This document shows positions 25,509 through 33,692 of a DNA stretch of 64,000 nucleotides, piece after piece. The notes beneath the pieces were generated by a model, which worked only from the letters and a program-made list of their open reading frames with translations, made no database searches and was not told where the DNA came from. The stretch is from contig JAIQFF010000004.1 in NCBI GenBank assembly GCA_020073395.1, positions 1-64,000 on the forward strand, read 5' to 3'. Each line of letters starts with the position of its first letter. Position 1 is the stretch's first letter. This stretch comes from Terriglobia bacterium (GTDB lineage Bacteria > Acidobacteriota > Terriglobia > Terriglobales > Acidobacteriaceae). A program made the position numbers and the translations under genes.

Positions 25509-27194
25509 TTAGATTTCTCCTCGCTTCATCTGACTGACAGCATGGTCGCAGGCCCGCGCGGTGAGGGCCATGTAGGTAAGAGAAGGGTTGACGCAGGATG
25601 ATGACGCCATGCAGGCGCCATCGGTGACAAACAGGTTGTTAGCGTCGTGCGCCTGGTTGTGGGCGTTGAGCACCGAAGTTTTCGGATTGTGTCCCATGCG
25701 CGCCGTGCCCATCTCGTGAATGGTCAGGCCGGGAGCGTTGTCCTCTATGAAAGGTTCTATGTCCCTCGCCCCGGCAGCAGAAAGCATTTCCGCCGCTGTA
25801 ATCGACATATCCTTCAGCAGGGCGCGCTCGTTCTCACGCCAGGCGCAACTGATCCGGAGCACCGGAATGCCCCAGGCGTCCACCGTGGTTTTGTCCAGTT
25901 CGATAAAATTTTCGTGGTTCGGCAGACACTCGCCGAATCCGTAAAGCGACATCGTCCACGGCCCCGGGCGGCGGAGCGCGTGTTTGAACTCCGCTCCAAA
26001 GCCGCGCATCTCCGTCCCGCGTTCCCACTTCGGCCGGCTGGCGCTTCCCTGAAAACCGTATCCCCGAAGAAACAGCGGATGTTTTTGTTTCACGTTGCGG
26101 AAACGTGGAACGTAAATTCCATTGGGGCGGTTTCCCAGTGAGATGTGATCTTCGTTTCCTGGAATACGGCCAGTGGCGCCGCCGCCCATGCAGTGGTCCA
26201 TCAGGTTGTGCCCAAGCTCTCCGCTGGAATTGGCCAACCCGTTGGGGAATTCCGGGGTGGCGGAGTTGAGCAGAATGCGGGCCGACTCCAGCGCCGAGGC
26301 ACACAGGAAGACAATGCGGGCACTGAACTCGACCGTGTCACGCGTCTGCCCATCGATCACCCGCACGCCGGTGATTTTCCTCTTCTTCGAATCGAACATC
26401 AGGCTGTGCACGACGCTATGCGGACGCACCGCCACCTTGCCGGTAGTCAGCGCCGCGGGCAAAGTCGAGTTCAGGCTGCTGAAGTAAGAGCGGGTGATGC
26501 AACCGCGGGCGCACGGCCCACAGTAGTGGCAGGGCGCGCGGCCCTTGTGAGGTTGCGTCAGGATCGCCGTGCGCCCGATGGTCATGAGACGTTCGCCCGG
26601 AAAATACTTGGCAATGGCATCCCTGACCACCACTTCCGCGCAATTCAATTCCATGCCCGGTAGAAAATGCCCATCGGGCAGTTGCGGAAGTCCCTCGCGC
26701 TGCCCGGAGACTCCGATGAAATCTTCTACATAGTCATACCAGGGAGCAATTTCGCGATAGCGGATCGGCCAATCCACGCCAATGCCCTCGCGTTGATTGG
26801 CTTCAAAGTCAAGGTCACTCCAACGGTACGACTGCCGTCCCCAGATAATCGACCGGCCGCCGACCTGGCGCCCGCGGATCCACAAAAACGGTTTGCCCGG
26901 CTCGGTTTTATAAGGATTCTGCTTGTCATTGGCGAAGAATTTGCTGTTCCACTCGTCCATCCCGTTACAGGTTTCCTGCACGGGCTGGTTTTCCTGCACT
27001 CGCTTGCGGTCGCTCATCCCGCGATAGCGGACTTCCCACTCCGGCACATGTTCGGCGTAGTCCTGGTCGGGATCAATGGGGCGGCCGGCTTCGAGAACGA
27101 GCGTTTCCAGTCCCTTTTCGCCCAACTCCTTCGCGGCCCATCCCCCGGTGATTCCCGAGCCCACCACGATTGCGTCGTATGTCTTGGCTGCCAT
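25509..27194 (-). CDS. GMC-family flavoprotein sugar/glycoside dehydrogenase with CxxCxxCxxxC motif (B)
   Basis: A second GMC catalytic subunit (561 residues) in the same operon, related to but clearly different from the one at 22904. The FAD motif is DAIVVGSGITGGWAAKEL and the C-terminal signatures are HEMGTARMGHNP and NPSLTYMAL. Residues 222-232 again read CxxCxxCxxxC. No signal peptide is present; its partner would be the Tat-bearing small subunit encoded three bases upstream. Substrate unknown. The divergence between the two GMC proteins suggests two substrates, or successive oxidations of one sugar. Confidence 0.9.
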   Translation of the reverse strand: MAAKTYDAIVVGSGITGGWAAKELGEKGLETLVLEAGRPIDPDQDYAEHVPEWEVRYRGMSDRKRVQENQPVQETCNGMDEWNSKFFANDKQNPYKTEPGKPFLWIRGRQVGGRSIIWGRQSYRWSDLDFEANQREGIGVDWPIRYREIAPWYDYVEDFIGVSGQREGLPQLPDGHFLPGMELNCAEVVVRDAIAKYFPGERLMTIGRTAILTQPHKGRAPCHYCGPCARGCITRSYFSSLNSTLPAALTTGKVAVRPHSVVHSLMFDSKKRKITGVRVIDGQTRDTVEFSARIVFLCASALESARILLNSATPEFPNGLANSSGELGHNLMDHCMGGGATGRIPGNEDHISLGNRPNGIYVPRFRNVKQKHPLFLRGYGFQGSASRPKWERGTEMRGFGAEFKHALRRPGPWTMSLYGFGECLPNHENFIELDKTTVDAWGIPVLRISCAWRENERALLKDMSITAAEMLSAAGARDIEPFIEDNAPGLTIHEMGTARMGHNPKTSVLNAHNQAHDANNLFVTDGACMASSSCVNPSLTYMALTARACDHAVSQMKRGEI

Positions 27195-27197
27195 GCT

Positions 27198-27785
27198 TTA
27201 CTTCGCCGCCTCCTCTTCCAGAGGGACGCAAGCGGCATGGTGCGATGGAATTATCTCTCCATGAAGTTCCTGCTCAAACCCGATCTGTGAAGTGTAGTAA
27301 CCGACCAGCGTGAGCTGCTTGATCATGAAAAAGAAATTGTGTTCGGGCGGGCGCCTCCGCCTGCGTCTCGGTTCAGGTTCGGCGCGAGTTGCGGCCAGTT
27401 CATCATCCAGGGCCTGGAGAATCTCGATCTGCGGTTTCGCCTCGCACTCAACAAACTCCTTACCGAATAAGTCTCGGGCGCGCATGTCAACATCAGTCAG
27501 ACCGGTCATGAAGATGGATTTCTCTTCCTCGTCGTACCACTCGGTGAGGATCAGATCTATGAATTCGTTCACCCGCGCGGCCTTCGCGCCCGGAGTATCG
27601 GTTTGAGGAATGATGAGCTCGGAAATAGTCGTGACCGTCGCGTTCTGATGCAGATCGAGGCTCTTCAGTACAGACTGTTCGGGAAGCTGCTCGTGCACCG
27701 CCCGGAACATTGAAAACGCTTCCCGCGACAGCAGCGGCAGGGCGGCAGCTGAGGCCAGGAGTCGTAACGCTTCGCGTCTTTGCAT
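27198..27785 (-). CDS. Gluconate 2-dehydrogenase subunit 3 family protein (Tat-exported), second copy
   Basis: The small subunit (195 residues) paired with the following GMC gene. It begins with a compact Tat signal (MQRREALRLLASAAALPLL), then ISELIIPQTDTPGAKAARV and EFIDLILTEWYD, and ends with LVGYYTSQIGFEQEL, all family features. GGGGAG lies five bases before the ATG. An Arg-rich stretch (RAEPEPRRRRRRPPEHN) in the middle is unusual and may be a surface-exposed insertion. The gene order is small-large here and large-small in the other pair. Confidence 0.88.
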   Translation of the reverse strand: MQRREALRLLASAAALPLLSREAFSMFRAVHEQLPEQSVLKSLDLHQNATVTTISELIIPQTDTPGAKAARVNEFIDLILTEWYDEEEKSIFMTGLTDVDMRARDLFGKEFVECEAKPQIEILQALDDELAATRAEPEPRRRRRRPPEHNFFFMIKQLTLVGYYTSQIGFEQELHGEIIPSHHAACVPLEEEAAK

Positions 27786-27864
27786 GCCTGCTCCCCGATA
27801 ATTGACGGAAGGGGCAGCTTACGCCGTCGCGGGAAGAGAGGTCAACGGTTTACCCCGTATGCCT

Positions 27865-28010
27865 GTCATCCCGAGCGCAGTCTCGAGCCGCGCTTGCGCG
27901 GTGAGAGCAAGTCGAGGGACCCCTATCTTGCCACTAACTCATCGGAAATAGGGATCCTTCGACTCCGTACGTGCTTCGCGAGGCGAAGCACTTACTCCGC
28001 TCAGGATGAC
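27865..28010. repeat. Paired hairpin repeat, family A, copy 4
   Basis: A shorter copy with a 17-bp spacer between arms. The left stem has core CCGCGC TT GCGCGG; the right stem is GTGCTTCGC/GCGAAGCAC. The outer ends GTCATCCCGAGCG and CCGCTCAGGATGAC follow the family pattern. It separates the upstream isomerase gene from the five-gene GMC operon, so it may mark a transcript end. Confidence 0.82.
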
Positions 28011-28023
28011 AGCGGTGGGGTGG

Positions 28024-29151
28024 TTACGTCGTTCCTAAAATTTCGCCCCTTACGTTCTTCAGCACGTACAGGGCGCGCTCCACTCCCACCTCGCCGGAAA
28101 GAATGGGATCTTCATTCTCGACGCTGAAAATACCTTCGAATCCGACATCCATGTAGGCGCGCATGATTTCTTTCCAGGTGCCTGCGCTGTGGCCGTAGCC
28201 CACCGCGCGGAATGTCTCCGAGGCCTGCGAAAGATCGCTCTTGTCGAAAGCGAAGTTGAGCACGCCATATCGATCGACATTGTTCTTGTAAAAGGTCGTG
28301 TCTTTCATGTGGGCGTGGAAAAGCGCGCCTTGCTTGCCCAGCATGTGAATGACCTCGACGGCGTCACACTGCTGCCAGAAAAGATGGCTGAGATCGCAGT
28401 TGGCCCCAATCTCCTCGCCTACTGCCTCGCGCAGACGCAGCAGCGTCTTGGGGTTGTACACCACAAAATTCGGATGCATCTCCAGGGCGATCTTATGAAT
28501 GCCATGCTCGCGGGCAAACTTGGCTGCCTGCTTCCAGAACGGGATCACTTTCTCTTTCCACTGCCAGTCGAGCATTTGTCCGTACTCAGGCGGCCAGCGG
28601 TAGGTGACCCAGTTGGGCATGGTGTCCGTCGGGCTACCGCCGGGACAGCCCGAGAAACCCACGATCACACTCACCCCGAGGCGTTCGGCCAGCAGCACGG
28701 TGCGGCGGAAGGATTCCGCATCGCGCTCTGCGATCTTGGGATCCGGTGACACCGGGTTGCCGTGGCAACTGAACGTCGCCACCTGGATGTTGCGGTCTTC
28801 AAATTTCTTCTTCCAGGCCTTGGCTTTGGCCGCATCGTCCAGCAAATCCTTTACCGGACAGTGGGTTGAATTGGGATAGCCGCCGGTCCCGATCTCGACC
28901 GCCTCCACTCCCCAGGCGGCAAATTTGTCGATCATTTCGTCCGTGGACAAATTGGGAAACGCAGGGTCGAAGACGCCGATCGGAATCTTGCGCAACGTGC
29001 CCGGCGCAGAAGGCTTTTCGTCTGACTGCGAAGCAGCGGCGCCGCCTAAGGCGGAGGCGGCCCGTGGCGCTGCCGCTGCGACCGCGAGCAGACTGGAAGT
29101 TGCAAGAAAGTCTCTTCGGCTGCGGGAGTTGGGTGCGGACTTCTTATCCAT
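28024..29151 (-). CDS. Tat-exported TIM-barrel sugar phosphate isomerase/epimerase family protein (A)
   Basis: A second periplasmic xylose-isomerase-like TIM barrel (375 residues) with a Tat signal (RSRRDFLATSSLLAVAAAA). Barrel elements include AAWGVEAVEIGTGGYPN, VATFSCHGNPVSPD, VIVGFSGCPGG, IALEMHPNFVVYNP, ANCDLSHLFWQ, LFHAHMKDT and EGIFSVENEDPILS, which supply the Glu/Asp/His metal ligands. GGGGA lies seven bases before the ATG. It is the first gene on the minus strand before the GMC operon, separated from it by a hairpin repeat. The reaction is unknown; a step after sugar oxidation is likely from context. Confidence 0.88.
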   Translation of the reverse strand: MDKKSAPNSRSRRDFLATSSLLAVAAAAPRAASALGGAAASQSDEKPSAPGTLRKIPIGVFDPAFPNLSTDEMIDKFAAWGVEAVEIGTGGYPNSTHCPVKDLLDDAAKAKAWKKKFEDRNIQVATFSCHGNPVSPDPKIAERDAESFRRTVLLAERLGVSVIVGFSGCPGGSPTDTMPNWVTYRWPPEYGQMLDWQWKEKVIPFWKQAAKFAREHGIHKIALEMHPNFVVYNPKTLLRLREAVGEEIGANCDLSHLFWQQCDAVEVIHMLGKQGALFHAHMKDTTFYKNNVDRYGVLNFAFDKSDLSQASETFRAVGYGHSAGTWKEIMRAYMDVGFEGIFSVENEDPILSGEVGVERALYVLKNVRGEILGTT

Positions 29152-29363
29152 GGCGTGTCCCCAAGCGGTTGGATTGATAGGTCTATTGAGTACCGCGCCC
29201 GCATTATACGCATCCCGCGAAGCAACGATCCACCACGAACCACTTAGGGGCAGATGCCCTCATCTGCACTACGTGGTTCGCGGTGTTGACAAGAAGGCCG
29301 CTTTCTACCATGCTTTTGTGCCCGATGAGAAAGTCGCGGAAAGTCACGCGTTCTGTTCTAGTA

Positions 29364-30200
29364 ATGAGTCCATCTGCCCGCATCAGCCTCCTGAGCCCAA
29401 AACGACAGCAGATCATTCGCCCGGCTTTCGAACGGCCGCGCGAGTTTGTTCTGATGAGCGTGCGGGCAATGGCCAAGCGCTTGCGCACCGATCCCGCCAC
29501 CATGGTCCGGATCGTTCGCGGTATGAAGTTTGAGTCCTACCGTGAATTCCAGCATTACGTGCACGAACTGTCCATTGCCCACGCCACTTCGCTCGATACC
29601 ATGCAGACCGGCCCGCCGGCCAGGTCCGCCATCTCTACCCAAGTGCGGGCTTCGCTCGACCAGGACCTCAAGAGCCTGAACCATCTGGCCCAGACCATCG
29701 AACCGGCGAGGATCGCGGCCCTGGTGCGGCGACTCTATTCGGTGCGGCGCGTCGTGCTGCTGGGCGGTGATCTGGCAGCCAATTTGGTGAACTTTCTGGA
29801 GCACCTGCTTATCATCCTGGGACTGCCAGTGACCAGCGCCACGACACCGGCCGAGGTTGTGCACAAAGTTCGCATGCTGGGGAAACGGGACCTGGTGATT
29901 GCCGTCAGCCACGGCCGCGGCCTGCGGCAGACGGTGGAAGGCCTGCGTCAGGCCCGCGCCCAGGGCGCTTACTGCGTGGGCATCACCAACACGCTGGTAT
30001 CTCCCATCGGACAGTTTGCCCACGAGTTCTTTCTGACTTCGATCGCAACTCCTTCTTTCGGCGCTTCGTATGTCGCCCCCATGGCGCTGTTCAACGTCAT
30101 CGTGCTCGCCTGTGCCAATCACCGGCGCTCGCGTACCCTCAAACTGGCGAAGCAACTGGAGCAGGAAGAACGTCACGGCTTCCGCTGGTACGAATCATGA
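29364..30200 (+). CDS. RpiR/MurR family transcriptional regulator with SIS domain
   Basis: The N-terminal helix-turn-helix region (SVRAMAKRLRTDPATMVRIVRGMKF) is followed by a SIS sugar-phosphate-binding domain (RRVVLLGGDLAANLVNFLEH, RDLVIAVSHGRGLRQTVEG, YCVGITNT). Such regulators sense phosphosugars. The start is uncertain: ATG 29364 gives 278 residues; ATGs at 29310 and 29325 would add 13-18 basic residues. It is divergent from the GMC/isomerase locus and overlaps the next gene by four bases (ATGA), so it could control either or both. Confidence 0.87.
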   Translation: MSPSARISLLSPKRQQIIRPAFERPREFVLMSVRAMAKRLRTDPATMVRIVRGMKFESYREFQHYVHELSIAHATSLDTMQTGPPARSAISTQVRASLDQDLKSLNHLAQTIEPARIAALVRRLYSVRRVVLLGGDLAANLVNFLEHLLIILGLPVTSATTPAEVVHKVRMLGKRDLVIAVSHGRGLRQTVEGLRQARAQGAYCVGITNTLVSPIGQFAHEFFLTSIATPSFGASYVAPMALFNVIVLACANHRRSRTLKLAKQLEQEERHGFRWYES

Positions 30201-32260
30201 AAGCCTGGATCTGCCGTTCCTCCTGGTTTTTGGCGATCCTGCTGCTCGCGGCCGGGACCCCTTGCTCGGCGTTCGCCGTCGAGCCGCCTTCCCCGCCCGC
30301 CTACAACATCCGCATGGAGAACACCTGGATCCCGATGCAGGACGGCATTCGCCTGGCGGTCACTCTGTACATGCCCGACGGCGGCAAAGCGGGAGAGAAA
30401 TTCCCGGCGGTCCTCGAATATCACCCCTACCGTAAGGACGACGGCACCGCCCAACGGGATTATGAACTGTACTCCTACTTCGTGCGCCGCGGATACGTGT
30501 GTGCCCGCGTCGATATCCGCGGCTTCGGCGCCAGTGAAGGCATTCCCACCGGCCGCGAGTACTCCGAGCAGGAGCAGCTCGACGGTTTGCAGATCATCTC
30601 CTGGTTGGCCCATCAGCCCTGGTCGAACGGCAATGTCGGCATGATGGGCATCTCCTGGAGCGGCTTCAACTCTCTGCAGATGGCCATGCGGCATGCACCC
30701 GAACTCAAGGCCATCATCGCGGTGGCCGCCACCGCGGAACTCTTCCACGACGATGTGCACTACATGGACGGCATGGCGCACATCGATGAGTTCGAGTTGA
30801 ACATGGACATGGCGCCCGGCATGACCGGCGCACCCGATTACACGCTCGACGAGAAAGTTCTGGGTCCGCGCTTCGACGCTCCACCCTGGTCGCTGCTATA
30901 TCTCAAGCACCAGCATGACGGTCAATTCTGGCGAAGCCCGGTGCGCCCTTACAGCGAGATCAGGATCCCATGTTTCATTATCGGCGGCCTGCTCGATGGC
31001 TATCGCGACAGCGTCACGGACATGTTGCAACAGACCAAGGCTCCGCTGAAGGCGATTGTCGGGCCGTGGAACCACACCTTTCCTCACGACGCAGTCCCCG
31101 GCCCTGAAATCGAGTGGCGCGCTGAGGCTGTCCGCTGGTGGGATTACTGGCTCAAGGGACGAGACACCGGCGTGCTGAACGATCCCAAGCTGGTCATTTA
31201 TATGCAGCACTGGCACCCGCCGGACCCGAATCTCCCGAACGTTCCCGGGGAGTGGCGGCGCGAGGATAGCTGGCCGCCGCACGATGTGCGCGACACGGTT
31301 TTCTTTCCCCAACCGGACCATACTCTGGGAAAGACCGCGCCCCAGGCGGACCTCCATCAACTCAAATACATTCCTTCAGTGGGGGTGGAAGCCGGATTCT
31401 GGTGGGGCGAGTTGTTGAGCGATCCCCGTCCCGTGGACGCCTTCAGCCTGCTGTACGATTCCGCGCCGCTCAAAGAAGACCTGGCAATCCTGGGAAGGCC
31501 GAGGGCACTGCTGCAAGCCTCCGCCACTGCTCCCCTGGCGGACTGGTTCGCGCGGCTCTCAGACGTAGCGCCCGACGGAACCGTCACACAAATCACGGGC
31601 GCGGGCATCAACGGTGCGCAACGCGAATCCATGACGGAACCGCGCGCGCTCGAACCCGGCAAAGTGTATCCACTCGATATTGTGATGCACCTGACTTCGT
31701 GGGTTTTCCCCAAAGGTCATCGCATTCGGCTGGCGATTTCGAACGCTCAGTGGCCGATGATCCTGCCCACCCCTTATTCCATGACCACGTCACTTGAGCT
31801 CGGAAACAACGGCTCGCGGCTCACGCTGCCGGTCGTGCCCTTGATAGGCACAGCGGCTCCCGCATTTCAGCCGCCGCAGCCTGCCGAGGAGCGCAAAGAC
31901 ATCCAGAGCATTGGCTATCCCTGGCCGGGCGAGTGGACCCTCGAGCGCGACGAAGCCAACCAGAAAGCCACGGTGCACTGGAAGGGAAAGGCGGAAACCG
32001 ACTATCCCTGGGGAAAAGAAATCGACTACGAGAGCCTGGTCTATGACGCGGACGATGCCCATCCCGAAACCAGTGCAGTCCGGGGCGAGGCGGAGAGCAT
32101 CTTCACCTTGAAGGGCCGGGAACTCAGGTGGCGTGGACACCTGTCCGTGACCACCGACCAGAAGAATTTTTATTACAAGTACACGCGGGAATTGTTGAAA
32201 GACGGTCAGATGTTGAAGCAGAAGACGTGGCAAGAAATCATTCCGCGCGACCACCAATGA
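30197..32260 (+). CDS. Secreted CocE/NonD family alpha/beta hydrolase (S15-like)
   Basis: The 687-residue protein has a cleavable signal (about 1-25) and an Xaa-Pro dipeptidyl-peptidase-like alpha/beta-hydrolase domain. DGIRLAVTLYMP starts the fold and GMMGISWSGFNS contains the nucleophile serine in GxSxxG. The acid and His are expected after GGLLDGYRDS and in WNHTFPH. A C-terminal jelly-roll domain (about 430-570) follows, as in cocaine esterase and X-Pro dipeptidyl peptidases. It probably cleaves an ester or peptide bond outside the cytoplasm; the substrate cannot be read from the sequence. Its ATG overlaps the RpiR stop. Confidence 0.88.
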   Translation: MKAWICRSSWFLAILLLAAGTPCSAFAVEPPSPPAYNIRMENTWIPMQDGIRLAVTLYMPDGGKAGEKFPAVLEYHPYRKDDGTAQRDYELYSYFVRRGYVCARVDIRGFGASEGIPTGREYSEQEQLDGLQIISWLAHQPWSNGNVGMMGISWSGFNSLQMAMRHAPELKAIIAVAATAELFHDDVHYMDGMAHIDEFELNMDMAPGMTGAPDYTLDEKVLGPRFDAPPWSLLYLKHQHDGQFWRSPVRPYSEIRIPCFIIGGLLDGYRDSVTDMLQQTKAPLKAIVGPWNHTFPHDAVPGPEIEWRAEAVRWWDYWLKGRDTGVLNDPKLVIYMQHWHPPDPNLPNVPGEWRREDSWPPHDVRDTVFFPQPDHTLGKTAPQADLHQLKYIPSVGVEAGFWWGELLSDPRPVDAFSLLYDSAPLKEDLAILGRPRALLQASATAPLADWFARLSDVAPDGTVTQITGAGINGAQRESMTEPRALEPGKVYPLDIVMHLTSWVFPKGHRIRLAISNAQWPMILPTPYSMTTSLELGNNGSRLTLPVVPLIGTAAPAFQPPQPAEERKDIQSIGYPWPGEWTLERDEANQKATVHWKGKAETDYPWGKEIDYESLVYDADDAHPETSAVRGEAESIFTLKGRELRWRGHLSVTTDQKNFYYKYTRELLKDGQMLKQKTWQEIIPRDHQ

Positions 32261-32271
32261 GTTAAGTCCCA

Positions 32272-32330
32272 GTCATCCCGAGCGCCGACTCTCACCGCGC
32301 TTGCGCGGTGAGAGCAAGTCGAGGGATGAC
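32272..32330. repeat. Single-arm family A hairpin repeat
   Basis: One arm only: GTCATCCCGAGCG, a 12-bp perfect stem CTCTCACCGCGC TT GCGCGGTGAGAG, then AAGTCGAGGGATGAC. It lies in the 75-bp gap between two convergent genes and probably serves as a terminator for both. Confidence 0.8.
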
Positions 32331-32335
32331 AGACG

Positions 32336-33625
32336 CTATTGCTTGTAAACTTTGCCGTCTTTCATCACGAACTGGACATGCTCCAGTACGCTGATGTCCT
32401 GCAAGGGATCGCCGGCAACCGCGATCACGTCGGCATACCTGCCTGGCTTAATGTCGCCGACCACATCGGAATGCCCCAGTAAGTCCGCGGCCGAAGTGGT
32501 GGCTGACTGGATGGCCTGCATCGGCGTCATACCGTACTTCACCATGAAAGCGAACTGCCTGACGCTGCGGTCGTAAGGACAGACGCCGGCGTCTGTCCCA
32601 AAGGAAAGCTTGACCCCAGCCTTCACCGCTTTGCGGAAGTTCTGCCGGTGGAGCTCTCCCAGTTCCGCGTCGTGTTGCAGAAAATCCTTCGGAATTTTTC
32701 CCAGCCTGCCCGCTTCCTGGATGCACTCTTCATCGTAGATATCCATGTCGAGATAAGTGCCGTGCTGCTTGGCTAGCGCGATGCCCTCATCATCGATCAT
32801 GGTCGCGTGCTCGATCGAGGCCACGCCCGCCCGGATTGCATTCTTGATGCCCTCGGGAGAATGGGCATGCGCCGCCACGCGCAGTCCGAAGTGACTGGCC
32901 TCGTCCACCGCGGCCTGCAACTCCTCCGGAGTAAACTCCTGCGATTTCGGGTTGCTGCCGTGGGTCAGCACGGCACCGCTGGAGAGCACCTTGATGTGGT
33001 CGGCGCCGTCGTGCACCAACTGGCGGATTTTCTGCCGCACTTCCCAGGGACTGTCCGCCTGTCCGTAACGCAGGTCCCAGGGCAGAGTGATGTCCGGCGC
33101 GAGTCCGGTCATGGCGCCGGCGCCACCCGTGATCGTTATGTAAGCCCCCGCAACATACATGCGCGGGCCTTCGATGAAACCATGGGCGATCGCATCCCGC
33201 ATGGCGACGTCGTTCAACGCGCGATAGACACCCACGTCGCGCACCGTGGTGAAGCCTTCTCTTAGAAAGGTGCGCGCGTTGGGAACGGAAGCAAAGGCAG
33301 TCTGGGCCGCAGTCATTTTTAGCTGCAAAAAGGGGTCACCATTCTCGTCGGGCGCGTCGGCGAGGTGGGTGTGGCAATCGATGAGGCCGGGCAGCACTGT
33401 CATCTGCGAGAGATCGATGACCTTGGCGTCAGCCGGAATCGCCAGACCCTTGCCCACCTTATCAATCTTGTTGTCGCGGATAAGAATGATCTGATCGTTG
33501 AGCACGGTGCCCGCCTGCGGATCCACCAGCCGGCCCGCCTTGATCGCGGTCACCTGGGCGACCGCACCCACTGCACACAACAGCGACAACCCCAGCCCTA
33601 ATGCGAGAGCTTTCTTCACTTGCAT
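32336..33625 (-). CDS. Secreted metal-dependent amidohydrolase
   Basis: The 429-residue protein has a signal peptide (ALALGLGLSLLCAVGAVAQ) and an amidohydrolase-superfamily barrel. LIDCHTHLAD gives the HxH metal ligands, HIKVLSSGAV contains the lysine likely to be carboxylated, VAAHAHSPEG and SIEHATM give the next two His, and SFGTDAGV supplies the catalytic Asp. It is close to imidazolonepropionase-related and Xaa-Pro dipeptidase-type secreted amidohydrolases. The start at 33625 is chosen for the signal peptide and a GAGGTG next to the ATG. It follows the Rieske oxygenase gene by 67 bp on the same strand and may share its transcript. Confidence 0.88.
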   Translation of the reverse strand: MQVKKALALGLGLSLLCAVGAVAQVTAIKAGRLVDPQAGTVLNDQIILIRDNKIDKVGKGLAIPADAKVIDLSQMTVLPGLIDCHTHLADAPDENGDPFLQLKMTAAQTAFASVPNARTFLREGFTTVRDVGVYRALNDVAMRDAIAHGFIEGPRMYVAGAYITITGGAGAMTGLAPDITLPWDLRYGQADSPWEVRQKIRQLVHDGADHIKVLSSGAVLTHGSNPKSQEFTPEELQAAVDEASHFGLRVAAHAHSPEGIKNAIRAGVASIEHATMIDDEGIALAKQHGTYLDMDIYDEECIQEAGRLGKIPKDFLQHDAELGELHRQNFRKAVKAGVKLSFGTDAGVCPYDRSVRQFAFMVKYGMTPMQAIQSATTSAADLLGHSDVVGDIKPGRYADVIAVAGDPLQDISVLEHVQFVMKDGKVYKQ

Positions 33626-33692
33626 CACCTCGGTCTCTTGATTGCGTGGCGACAACCGATTGCAGGTTGCTTCGCAGATTGAAGATTTGTAA

